This document shows, one piece after another, positions 24,011-31,706 of a DNA stretch of 64,000 bases. Source of the DNA: Edaphobacter paludis (GTDB taxonomy: Bacteria; Acidobacteriota; Terriglobia; Terriglobales; Acidobacteriaceae); assembly GCF_039993895.1 (NCBI RefSeq), contig NZ_CP121194.1, positions 2,232,001-2,296,000 of the forward strand, read 5' to 3'. Made by a program: the position numbers and the translations under genes. Each line of letters begins with the position of its first letter. Positions within the stretch are counted from its first letter, which is position 1. The notes beneath the pieces are model-generated. The model was not told the DNA's origin and searched no databases. It was given only the letters and a program-made list of their open reading frames with translations.

Positions 24011-26782
24011 TTACAGTCCAAGTCCAAAATCATGAGATCGCGAAACATCTGACGAGCGGTCCGTACGATCACGTTGCGGGGTGATCCGCTGTAAGTCCTC
24101 GCGGTCGATGGCACTCGTTTTTATGCTATCGAGATCCAACCTGTGCCCAAGGGAGTGAGCGTCGTTGGTGTAGATACGAGCGTCTTCAGATGCTCGCGAA
24201 ACGGATACGTACGCGAGTCGATTGTTGATAAGCCCGGGTGATAAATTGGTGTCGATTTGTACGAGCACGCGGCCCGCTGTGAGTCCCTGCGAACTGTGTG
24301 AGGTTAGCGCGTAACCATGATCAAACTGACGAAAAACCGCCGTGTTGAAGGTCACGTTCCGATTGAACTTTCCGTCTAGCCGCACTGTCATGCTGCCGTC
24401 TTCGATGCCCACGACCGTTCCGAGATCACGATTTGCGACGCCCAGGTCCTTGTTCGGGACAGTGAATTGAAGTCGGTCTCCTGTGGCGAATTCACGTTCG
24501 GCTTCGCGGAAAACATTGACTCCCCTCAAGCGTCGAGGGTCATACGTCACGGTCGAACCATCGTTAACTTCGACCGTCAGCAGATTAGCCTGCGGGTCAA
24601 CCTTGCGGACAGTCGCGAAACTGCCTCGCTCAATGCCTTCCGCTTTGCTGCCGGTGACGTATTGGAGAACGTCGTCCTTACTGTATCGAGCCGCCCAGGA
24701 GCGATCCGCTCCTGTCATGTCCGAGCGGTGAGTCAGCGTTCGGAATATCTGGCCGTCGTCCGCAATTAGGCCCGCTTTCCTCAGTTCGACTCTAACGGCG
24801 TCATTGATCTGCTGACGACTGCGATTATCCGGCGACACAATGATCGTGTTTTCCCGTTGTGCGGCATAATCCTGAGCGATGGCGGTGATACGATCACGTC
24901 CGTTCTGGATCTCGGTAATGCGTCCCTGTTCCGCCAGCATGGCGATACCCTGCACAGTCTCGTTCTTTGCAAGATGCCCAACTGCCTTGAGCAATTCCGG
25001 GTCCTTCTGGCGCATGATCCTGTCGAGCTGCGATGTCTGCATTCCGGCCTCCTGCATCTGCTGAAAGGGTCGGCCTGCATCGACCCCCTGATGTTGCCGA
25101 GTGTCCCCGATGACGAGCACACGGTCATTCGGTGTAAGTCTGCTGAGAAAGGACCGCATCTGATTTGTGCTGGCGAGGCTAGACTCGTCCAGCATGTAGA
25201 GATGACGAGCACTAGGCTCCGCACCCAAGAAATTTCGACCTCGTGCGAGAAAACTTTGAAGTGTGGTGGCGTCAATTCCAGACTCACGGAGCTGACCTGC
25301 CGCCTTGGAAGTGGGAGCGAACCCTTCGACCACGTAGCCGCTTGCCTCGGCACCTTCGCGAATCGTCTGAAGGGTCGTGGTTTTCCCCGTTCCCGCAAGT
25401 CCTTGAAGACCATGAACCCGGTCCGACGAATTTAAGACCTGCTCGATCACTCCACGCTGAGAGTCGTTCAAGAGGGATCGCGTATTCGCTTGTTCCCGCG
25501 CGTTTGCGGCGGTCATAATCGGCTCGATAGTGTTCCGCCCCTCCAGAACAAATCGGACATTGGCACGTTCGGCGGCAATAGTTTCAGGAGTTGTGAAGCT
25601 GCGACCGGAGTCGTGTTTCATTCCTTGGACAGAGCGAAACTGTCCCGCTCCGCGCCGTTCGTCGAACTCAGCTCGGATGTCGCGGTATGAGGTCTCGCCC
25701 ATGCCGCGCCTGAGCGCGTCTCGGAGGATGGCGCGCTCGTCTGCCACAGCCTCCCTCTCAAAGATGCTGTCGCGGGCGAAGGTGACCGCCTCTTTGGCGC
25801 GACTGATCTGTTGAGGCTCTCGTTCCTGTTGCTGAGCCCGGGCTCGGGCGGTAGCGACAACCTGCTGAGCCTGATTCCCAAAGCTGGCCGCCATCTCTTT
25901 ATGGGCGCTGAGGACTTCTTCGGCCGTGAACGGCTGCTTCCTGTCTCGGGTTGAGTGCGCTGCGATCTGGGCTGCCTCTGGCCCGCTGTATCCAAGTTTT
26001 TCAAGCTGTTCTCTGATCTGGCGTGAGCGCGGACTGGAGGCATCGAGATAGTCCTGCGTGTATCCTTTGATCTCAGGAGCTCCGCTTCTCCCAGGCTCGA
26101 TTTCGTATCCAAGCTGCGACAGCCGGAGAGTCAGCTCAGACTGATAAACGGCTGTCGCAAAGTTTTGGCTGTCGAACAATCCCTGCGGCTGGATGGCGCG
26201 CGTGCTGCCGTCCGCGCGTTCGGTGACGTTGAAGATCACAGCATGAGTGTGGAGCTGCGGTGCGGCATATCCGTCTACCGGACGCGCGGTGTCGTGCTCA
26301 AACTTTGCCGAGATGAACTTACCTGTAGCCTCCGCCGGATTATTGCCGCCGATCCGGGCTTGGGTATAACGCTCCAACTCCTCCAAAGCAGTCGTGACAG
26401 CCGCGCGGTGCGCCTCCCGCACACGGTCGTCGCCGCCCACAAGGGCGGTAAGAGAAACGGACTTGGGAGCCGAAAAAGTGGCATCCCATCCGGCACGATG
26501 CTCGACTGAGTTGGTGGTGCCGCCGTCGGCGTTCTTGTATTTCATCGCTGTTCGGTGCCTCACCAGCTGCTCGTCGGTAGAGGGGTTCTTGCCGTCCGCG
26601 AGCCGCGAGAATTCTAATGGCGATACCTCCCCGGATAAGCCAAGGCGAGCGGCGAGCTGGCCTTGCCATTCGCCTCGGACAGCATCGCCCTGCTTGTAGT
26701 AGTTCTGCGTCGCCGAGGTGAATTCCAGCTTGTGATAACTCTGCGCCTGGCGGGAACTGAGGGGTTTGGATATGGTTAGCAT
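24011..26782 (-). CDS. MobF-family conjugative relaxase-helicase, element 1
   Basis: 923 residues, TrwC/TraI-like. The N-terminal relaxase domain has the tyrosines Y28/Y29 (TQNYYKQG), the GWDATFSAPKSVS block (98-110) and the metal-binding His triad H163, H178, H180 (KFEHDT...LHTHAVIFN). The C-terminal RecD-like helicase has Walker A GLAGTGKT (461-468) and downstream SF1 motifs (FAPTSKAAGQL; MLDESS; GYALTSHSSQG; AYVSVSRA). It nicks oriT, stays on the 5' end and unwinds the strand to be exported. Last of three mobility genes after the accessory gene and coupling protein, 3 bp from the latter. The element 2 homologue starts at 61083. Confidence 0.93.
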   Translation of the reverse strand: MLTISKPLSSRQAQSYHKLEFTSATQNYYKQGDAVRGEWQGQLAARLGLSGEVSPLEFSRLADGKNPSTDEQLVRHRTAMKYKNADGGTTNSVEHRAGWDATFSAPKSVSLTALVGGDDRVREAHRAAVTTALEELERYTQARIGGNNPAEATGKFISAKFEHDTARPVDGYAAPQLHTHAVIFNVTERADGSTRAIQPQGLFDSQNFATAVYQSELTLRLSQLGYEIEPGRSGAPEIKGYTQDYLDASSPRSRQIREQLEKLGYSGPEAAQIAAHSTRDRKQPFTAEEVLSAHKEMAASFGNQAQQVVATARARAQQQEREPQQISRAKEAVTFARDSIFEREAVADERAILRDALRRGMGETSYRDIRAEFDERRGAGQFRSVQGMKHDSGRSFTTPETIAAERANVRFVLEGRNTIEPIMTAANAREQANTRSLLNDSQRGVIEQVLNSSDRVHGLQGLAGTGKTTTLQTIREGAEASGYVVEGFAPTSKAAGQLRESGIDATTLQSFLARGRNFLGAEPSARHLYMLDESSLASTNQMRSFLSRLTPNDRVLVIGDTRQHQGVDAGRPFQQMQEAGMQTSQLDRIMRQKDPELLKAVGHLAKNETVQGIAMLAEQGRITEIQNGRDRITAIAQDYAAQRENTIIVSPDNRSRQQINDAVRVELRKAGLIADDGQIFRTLTHRSDMTGADRSWAARYSKDDVLQYVTGSKAEGIERGSFATVRKVDPQANLLTVEVNDGSTVTYDPRRLRGVNVFREAEREFATGDRLQFTVPNKDLGVANRDLGTVVGIEDGSMTVRLDGKFNRNVTFNTAVFRQFDHGYALTSHSSQGLTAGRVLVQIDTNLSPGLINNRLAYVSVSRASEDARIYTNDAHSLGHRLDLDSIKTSAIDREDLQRITPQRDRTDRSSDVSRSHDFGLGL

Positions 26783-26785
26783 GGT

Positions 26786-28879
26786 TTAGAAGATCCCCGG
26801 ATGAACCCCGTGCTCAAGCTCATCCAGCGGCGTTTCTAAAGCGTGATGATGTGGACCATGAGGCAGCCTGACAATCTCGGGGCCGTCGGGGGCGAGCGTC
26901 ACTTCCGAAGCGACGCCAGCGGCTTGTTCGATCTGCGATCCAGACGCTGTTTGTTTTTCGATTTTGTGGGCCAGCGGAGCGCCGTCACCCGACGCCACTT
27001 CCGACTGTGCTGGAGGTCGAGCTATCTCAGTTCTACGCGGTTTCAAAGTGTCAGGGTCGAAGCTCATCTCGCCGTCCGCAGAACGCCTCTGTAAAAAGCC
27101 AGGTGTCGGAGTGGGCAAGTCCAGATAATCGAAGTCAAACCGGGCCACATCGTTTCCGAGCTTGAGGTAGGCATGCCGGTCGTCCAGCCCGCCGATCTCT
27201 GAACCCATTACCAGAGGCTCAATCTGCCGGTCAACGGTAAAGTTTTTGCCAGAACGTGAGCCGTCAAATTTGGTTTCCTTCAGCCTCTCAATCTCGACTT
27301 TACCGATAGCTTCGGAGATCCATTCCGCCGCCTTGGGCTCGGCTGTTTTCATGAAGATTTTGGTAGCGGGCTGGGACAACATGACCTCCGCTAGATGTCC
27401 GTATGTCACTTCAAGCTGGGACTTCCCCTGGAAGCCGAGCACGATCGGATTTTTGCTTTTTCGGTTTTCGGTTATGGCGGTGTGGAGCTGCGGGAGCTTC
27501 TGCAAACTAGCCAACTCGTCAATCACAAACCACACCGGCTTTTGTCCGGGCTGCGGGGCAGTGAGCAGACGCATGACGAGCAAATCGATCCACAGTGAAT
27601 GGAGAGGACGGAGCGTTTCGCGCTCTGGCGGACGTGAAGTAATGAAGATCCAACCTTTCCTCTCCCTGGCCCATGTCCGGGCGTTCCACGTCTGATCGGT
27701 CTGGGTTTTGTCGGGCAGGAGACGAAAGCATTTCGCGACTAAACCAAGCGACGCGAGTACGCCGGCACGCTGCGGACCGGCCTTACGGTCGATGTAAAAG
27801 GACATTTCCGTGCCGGCGACCAACTGCTCCAACGTTTCGCTGTTTGCCATCCACTCTGCGAGTTGATGCGGCGTGGGTCCCTTCCTTAATAGGTGGGCGA
27901 AGATCTGTGCCGGGGTCTGGTGAAAGAACTCGTCCTTGGCATCGGTGGCGGGTTGATAGAGAGATGCGGCGATAGCATCCGCCTCGGCGTTAGAGGCCAT
28001 CTCCTGCGCCGGGCCCCAGTACGGGCATCGTTCGTCCAATGGGTTTAGAACGATGTCGCCGCGATCCTTGTCGAAGAATCGCTGGATGTATTCGCAGGCC
28101 GGATCGTAGACGATGGCGGAGTCGCCGCGCTCGCGAATCTGGCGCAGGATTTGCATGATGAGTTGGGTTTTCCCGACCCCGGTGTCGCCCATGATCTGGA
28201 AGTGCTGGGCTTCCTTCCGAGCTGGTATTCGCATCATCTTGCCCAACTCAGTCGTCTTGAAACCGATTCCGTCACCCTTCTGCTGCCGGTTGAACTCCTG
28301 CGGCGAAAGGAGCTGAGGGCCGCGCAGAATGCGTCCATACTTCATTTGCTTGAAGCGGCGGATATCATACGGAACGGCGAGCGAGAGCATCAGAGCGAGG
28401 CAAAGCCCACCCTCGATGAAGCTGACGACGAAGAGCTCGAAGACGCCTTTGTCTTCGTAAACCGTGAGGCGGAGCCAACGGTTCAGCGAGAGGTCCGCGA
28501 ACTTCTGTTCCGGTCCGCGATAGAACGAGCGATATCCCTGCGCGACCGCCAGGTCCGAGAGCGCGGCGGAGACGATCTTCCCTCCTGGAAGAATGGTCTG
28601 CCCTTCGACGAAATCGACTGGAAAGGCAAGGCGCGGCTTTGCCTGGCCGCCTCCGAGATACAGAAGCCGATAGGATTCGTGAGCTTTGAAAGTGCTGCCT
28701 ACGCCAGAGCGGATGTACTCGGCGATGTAGCTCTTCTGGAGCGGCTCCAGTGAAAAGGCGAGCCTCTGCCAGACAAAAACGCAGGTGAAGAGGATTGCAG
28801 TTGCAATAGCCGTATAGCTCAGGATCGGCACATGCGGAGGCCAGATGATTGTTTCTTTTCGTCCCCATTGGGTGCCCAT
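26786..28879 (-). CDS. virD4: Type IV coupling protein (VirD4/TraG-like), element 1
   Basis: 697 residues. Two N-terminal membrane helices (about 17-39 and 148-170) anchor the hexamer; Walker A is GDTGVGKT (231-238) and the Walker B is in VWFVIDELASLQ (near 450). It links the relaxosome at oriT to the secretion channel and pumps DNA. The His-rich C-terminal tail (LPHGPHHHALE) is probably a substrate-recognition region. The element 2 protein (58999-61074) is closely similar over its whole length, including ENRKSKNP and SQPATKIF. It starts 2 bp after the accessory gene. Confidence 0.93.
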   Translation of the reverse strand: MGTQWGRKETIIWPPHVPILSYTAIATAILFTCVFVWQRLAFSLEPLQKSYIAEYIRSGVGSTFKAHESYRLLYLGGGQAKPRLAFPVDFVEGQTILPGGKIVSAALSDLAVAQGYRSFYRGPEQKFADLSLNRWLRLTVYEDKGVFELFVVSFIEGGLCLALMLSLAVPYDIRRFKQMKYGRILRGPQLLSPQEFNRQQKGDGIGFKTTELGKMMRIPARKEAQHFQIMGDTGVGKTQLIMQILRQIRERGDSAIVYDPACEYIQRFFDKDRGDIVLNPLDERCPYWGPAQEMASNAEADAIAASLYQPATDAKDEFFHQTPAQIFAHLLRKGPTPHQLAEWMANSETLEQLVAGTEMSFYIDRKAGPQRAGVLASLGLVAKCFRLLPDKTQTDQTWNARTWARERKGWIFITSRPPERETLRPLHSLWIDLLVMRLLTAPQPGQKPVWFVIDELASLQKLPQLHTAITENRKSKNPIVLGFQGKSQLEVTYGHLAEVMLSQPATKIFMKTAEPKAAEWISEAIGKVEIERLKETKFDGSRSGKNFTVDRQIEPLVMGSEIGGLDDRHAYLKLGNDVARFDFDYLDLPTPTPGFLQRRSADGEMSFDPDTLKPRRTEIARPPAQSEVASGDGAPLAHKIEKQTASGSQIEQAAGVASEVTLAPDGPEIVRLPHGPHHHALETPLDELEHGVHPGIF

Positions 28880-28881
28880 GA

Positions 28882-29259
28882 TTAGAACTCCTTCGATGAA
28901 GCGGTGGTGTACTGCTGCTGAATTTCTTGGGCGACCTTGCGCTTGTCGGAACGCACGGTCGCGCTGATACGCATGAAGTCCTCGGGCGTGACCACTTGGC
29001 CCATCGCCAGAGGCTTCAAGAGGTTGAGCAGGATCATCCGCGTGGCGATGAGTTCGGTGAACATCGGGTCATCTGCGCGGCGGGCTTCCCGCAAGAGAGC
29101 TTCCCGAGCCCATTCGCGAACCTTCATTCCATCCTTTGCAGCGGCTCGTGAGAGGACTGTCAGTTCACTTCTTGTAAAGCGGGTAGCGAAGCTTTCGCTT
29201 CGGGAGTCACGTCCGTTTCGGGAGGCGATCGTGGTCGGATCATCAGGAGTCAACTTCAT
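28882..29259 (-). CDS. Relaxosome accessory protein (MobC/TrwA-type), element 1
   Basis: 125 residues from ATG 29259, chosen for AGGTGA five bases upstream and because the element 2 homologue is also exactly 125 residues. It is a small DNA-binding protein with an N-terminal ribbon-helix-helix-like segment (SFATRFTRSELTVLSRAAAKDGMKVREWAREALL) and a helical C-terminus. Proteins at this place next to oriT bind DNA beside the nick site and recruit the relaxase. It lies between oriT (29379-29430) and the coupling protein. An alternative start at 29382 would place the large inverted repeat inside the gene. Confidence 0.8.
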   Translation of the reverse strand: MKLTPDDPTTIASRNGRDSRSESFATRFTRSELTVLSRAAAKDGMKVREWAREALLREARRADDPMFTELIATRMILLNLLKPLAMGQVVTPEDFMRISATVRSDKRKVAQEIQQQYTTASSKEF

Positions 29260-29280
29260 GGAATTCACCTGTGAAGAGTG

Positions 29281-29317
29281 GGTTCCAGATGCAACCGGCA
29301 TGGTTGCATCTGGAACC
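29281..29317. repeat. Perfect 16 bp inverted repeat beside oriT of element 1
   Basis: Arms GGTTCCAGATGCAACC (29281-29296) and GGTTGCATCTGGAACC (29302-29317) are exact reverse complements with a 5 bp loop (GGCAT). It lies 22 bp upstream of the accessory gene and 62 bp from the putative nick region. Likely an accessory-protein binding site or autoregulatory operator; element 2 has a different, smaller repeat in the same place (58509-58536). Confidence 0.75.
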
Positions 29318-29378
29318 GGGGCCCTCATTAAGTTGTTCTTGCTCAGCATGTTCCCCGTTGGAACCATTTCGCTGCTTT

Positions 29379-29430
29379 GCACGACCCTCGAAGGGGTGGA
29401 GTGTCAACATTCTTCCGGTGCGCAGCACCG
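29379..29430 (-). other. oriT: Putative origin of transfer (oriT), element 1
   Basis: About 52 bp nearly identical to 58461-58512 of element 2, in the same orientation relative to the mobility genes, and noncoding in both. It contains the 6 bp stem CGGTGC-GCA-GCACCG (29416-29430) followed, on the minus strand, by TTGACACTCCACCCC and a conserved GAGGGTCGTGC. A hairpin next to a conserved single-strand stretch is the layout of a MobF nick site. The exact nick base cannot be told from sequence. Confidence 0.7.
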
Positions 29431-29461
29431 CAGTGCCTTTGCCCCGGAATGAAATGGAGGA

Positions 29462-29776
29462 TCAAGCGCTTTTCGCCTGGGCTACGGGAGCGGCAACAGA
29501 TGTCGGAAGAGGCTTCTGAGCAGTCGGCTCAGATGCCTCGGCGGCCGGGACCTTCCGTATCCGCAACGTCGATGTAACCTTCCGGGCTTCCGGGGTCTTG
29601 AGGAAGTCCTGGAAGTCGCGGTCTTTGCTGAAGACATAGGCGAGGGCTTGTTCGACTACATCATCGGCGCAAGCGCGGATGAAGGCGGCGTACTGATCGA
29701 CCTGGGTGGCGGTTGAGTCAGTGAGCCGGATGGATGCGCTGATCTGACGGGTTTGGACGACTTCAAGCAATGGCAT
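29462..29776 (-). CDS. Conserved small protein beside oriT, element 1
   Basis: 104 residues from ATG 29776 (AGGAG upstream). It is homologous to 58107-58427 of element 2: both start M(P/A)LLEV and share VDQYA/TDQYALFI and ALAYVFSKDRDF/ALEYVFSKDKDF. Helical and acidic N-terminal domain, then a Pro/Ala-rich tail. It overlaps the primase gene by 14 bp in element 1 and follows virB11 in element 2, so it is bound to the oriT side and not to one operon. Function unknown; a nucleic-acid or relaxosome partner is plausible. Confidence 0.75.
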   Translation of the reverse strand: MPLLEVVQTRQISASIRLTDSTATQVDQYAAFIRACADDVVEQALAYVFSKDRDFQDFLKTPEARKVTSTLRIRKVPAAEASEPTAQKPLPTSVAAPVAQAKSA

Positions 29777-30752
29777 GGTGGTTCTCCTTTGGGTGATGAA
29801 TTGAGGCAAACTTTGTGCGCGAAAGCATCCGCTTTGCTGTGGTCGCAATCTCCCGCGCACGGGAGGAGCAAAGCGAAGCTGGAAACTCGGCGGAACGACG
29901 GCGTTCCAGCATGGCGATTACGTCTTCAATCGCCACACCTTCGAGCAGCGAGAGCCGAGCGGAAGCCATGTCGATTGTGCGCTGGGCGTAGTAGAGAGGA
30001 TTGGGCTTATCCGAGCGCCGGGAAGCGAGCATCAGTGTTAGCTTCCCGGCATCTTCACCGAGCGAAAGCTGCTGGACAATCCACGCCCAATCTTGCTCGG
30101 AGTGGGTATTCTTGTTCGCGGGATACATCCGTGCGAAGCCGTAAGGCGGTATCACGGCATTCAGCAATGCATCATCCAAGCGGAAGTCTTCAGGACGATA
30201 GGTAGAGTCGCTGGGGTACTCGACCGTGACCGGGTGAGCGGGATCGTATTTGCAATTGCGGAATCCCGGGACTCGGAGAACGCGGTTGCGGTCGGTACAA
30301 GCGGAGTCGCCGCCGAAGGCGATGGCGAGCAACTTCAGCGTGTTCTCCTGATGGTCGAAGTCGAAGCCTTCGACCCTCCATAGCACCTGATACTTGTCCG
30401 GCGATGTCGAGAGAATCACGGTCGGAACAGGCACGGCCTCCGACTCCATGAGCGTAGCGATTCTGTTGTCGCCGTCTTCGTCGATGTCGAGGTATAGGTG
30501 GCGAACTTCCGCGATGCAGTCCTTCGTCCGCTTGCGGCTGCCAGAGCGAAGCGGATTGGCAGCGACATAGACGTTCGCGCCGTTGTGGTTCTCATAGCGC
30601 AGCCACGCGATATAGCGGGACGCGGTGGCCTGCTCCAGCGTCACGATGCGCTGCGTCGTAGACGCCGGACTCTCCTTGCGAAGCAAGAGGGCAACTGTCT
30701 CTCCTGGGTGGAAGCATCGGGTTAGGAATTCTTGTGCCGTCTGCGTGTTCAT
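29763..30752 (-). CDS. RepB-type primase (archaeo-eukaryotic primase fold), element 1 only
   Basis: 329 residues. The catalytic acids are in RHLYLDIDEDGD (D89-x-D91), and DRNRVLRVPGFRNCKY later matches the RepB/AEP plasmid primase family. It would make primers on the transferred single strand after entry, replacing host priming. Element 2 has no copy. Between ssb (upstream, 69 bp) and the conserved small protein (14 bp overlap), so SSB, primase and this protein form one leading-region unit. ATG 30752 chosen as the first start in frame. Confidence 0.83.
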   Translation of the reverse strand: MNTQTAQEFLTRCFHPGETVALLLRKESPASTTQRIVTLEQATASRYIAWLRYENHNGANVYVAANPLRSGSRKRTKDCIAEVRHLYLDIDEDGDNRIATLMESEAVPVPTVILSTSPDKYQVLWRVEGFDFDHQENTLKLLAIAFGGDSACTDRNRVLRVPGFRNCKYDPAHPVTVEYPSDSTYRPEDFRLDDALLNAVIPPYGFARMYPANKNTHSEQDWAWIVQQLSLGEDAGKLTLMLASRRSDKPNPLYYAQRTIDMASARLSLLEGVAIEDVIAMLERRRSAEFPASLCSSRAREIATTAKRMLSRTKFASIHHPKENHHAIA

Positions 30753-30776
30753 TGCGGGTATCTCACAGAGTTTGGA

Positions 30777-30796
30777 AGCCCGGCATTTACCGGGCT
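30777..30796 (-). terminator. Hairpin downstream of ssb, element 1
   Basis: AGCCCGG-CATTTA-CCGGGCT, a 7 bp stem, 25 bp after the ssb stop. A homologous hairpin with a partly changed stem follows ssb in element 2 (57011-57035). Because the primase is transcribed beyond it, it may attenuate or protect the message and not end it completely. Confidence 0.55.
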
Positions 30797-30821
30797 CCCG
30801 AGTTGATGGAAGGAAAGCGGC

Positions 30822-31229
30822 TTATGCGGCCGCTTCCTCCGGTGTAAGGTCTACGACTTCCTGCTCGTCATCCTGCGCTTCTGGGCTGGCCTTCTCCGCC
30901 CGGTCCAGCTTGAGAATCGAGTTCACCCGGATCTCCCAGATGGTCTTCTTCTGGGCTGGCTTCTTGCCGACCTTCTTGGGCTCGTACTCCCGGCTGCGTA
31001 GCTCGCCTTCCACCTGCAGATGAGCGCCCTTCTTCAGAGTGCCGGCGAACTCACTGAGCTTGCCGAAGACAACGCAACGGTGCCATTCGGTATGCGAGAT
31101 GTACTTGCCGTCCTTCTTGTAGGAGCTCTTGGTTGCCAGCGAGAGGGTTGTGAAGCTGCGGTTGTCGTTGGTGCGAACTTCTGCGTCGTTGCCGGTGAAG
31201 CCGATGAGGGTGACTTTGTTCTGGTACAT
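30822..31229 (-). CDS. ssb: Single-stranded DNA-binding protein, element 1
   Basis: 135 residues from ATG 31229. An OB-fold of SSB type: MYQNKVTLIGFTGNDAEVR, FTTLSLATKSSY, EWHRCVVFGKLSEFA, and LQVEGELRSREYE. The acidic C-terminal end (DDEQEVVDLTPEEAAA) differs from the chromosomal DDDIPF tail, so it may not bind host repair proteins in the usual way. It coats the incoming strand. Preceded by a 210 bp leader shared with element 2 and followed by the primase gene. The element 2 SSB (56596-56988) is about 80 percent alike by eye in the OB-fold. Confidence 0.94.
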   Translation of the reverse strand: MYQNKVTLIGFTGNDAEVRTNDNRSFTTLSLATKSSYKKDGKYISHTEWHRCVVFGKLSEFAGTLKKGAHLQVEGELRSREYEPKKVGKKPAQKKTIWEIRVNSILKLDRAEKASPEAQDDEQEVVDLTPEEAAA

Positions 31230-31450
31230 GATGGTGATCTCCGTTTGAGTTGAATTTCCCGATCTTGCTCGGGTCACTAAATAGCGAAGTGGGCCCGGCT
31301 CCCAAGTGCCAAGCTCTGCATTTGCGGAGGGTCCGGCGAAGCTGGAAACCGTAACCCAAAGGGCGACGCAGTCGAAGCAGAAGAGCGCCGAGCCGCAGGG
31401 CGCCGGTTAAGCCCCGAAGCAGTGACCGTGCATAGGCGGGATACGAGACG
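31230..31450 (-). promoter_or_regulatory. Conserved ssb leader, element 1 (possible single-strand promoter)
   Basis: About 210 bp directly upstream of ssb is near-identical to 56386-56595 of element 2, although the flanking genes differ (virB11 here, virB8 there). Near the gene is a conserved hairpin CCCGA...TCGGG (31258-31273); other parts can fold (GGCGCCCTGCGG..., CGGACCCTCCG). Folded noncoding DNA conserved upstream of ssb resembles the Frpo/ssi single-strand promoters of F-like plasmids. From 31451 to the virB11 stop at 31707 I see no gene or repeat. Confidence 0.6.
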
Positions 31451-31706
31451 GATGAATCCCTCTGGACCGAAGTCACTTTCTCGCTTCTCGGCTGCGGAAG
31501 CTCGCCTAAACCGCAGCGAACTTCGCTGGCTAGAGCGCATCGAACGGACGGCCTCTCGTCACTGCCGTTACGTTCTTCGCAACTCTGAAGCGGCCCGCTG
31601 AAGGAGCTTAGAGACAGATGGGGCTGTGCCGCCGAAATGGAAGCATGATGGTGCATCGGTAAGGACCTCGGTTACGGGTTGGGTCTTCTAGCGTTTGGAC
31701 TGTTAG

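Noticed and set aside
23616-24035. 139-codon plus-strand frame between the island and the relaxase
   Set aside because: No Shine-Dalgarno, overlaps the relaxase end, Cys/Ser/Arg-rich without a domain.
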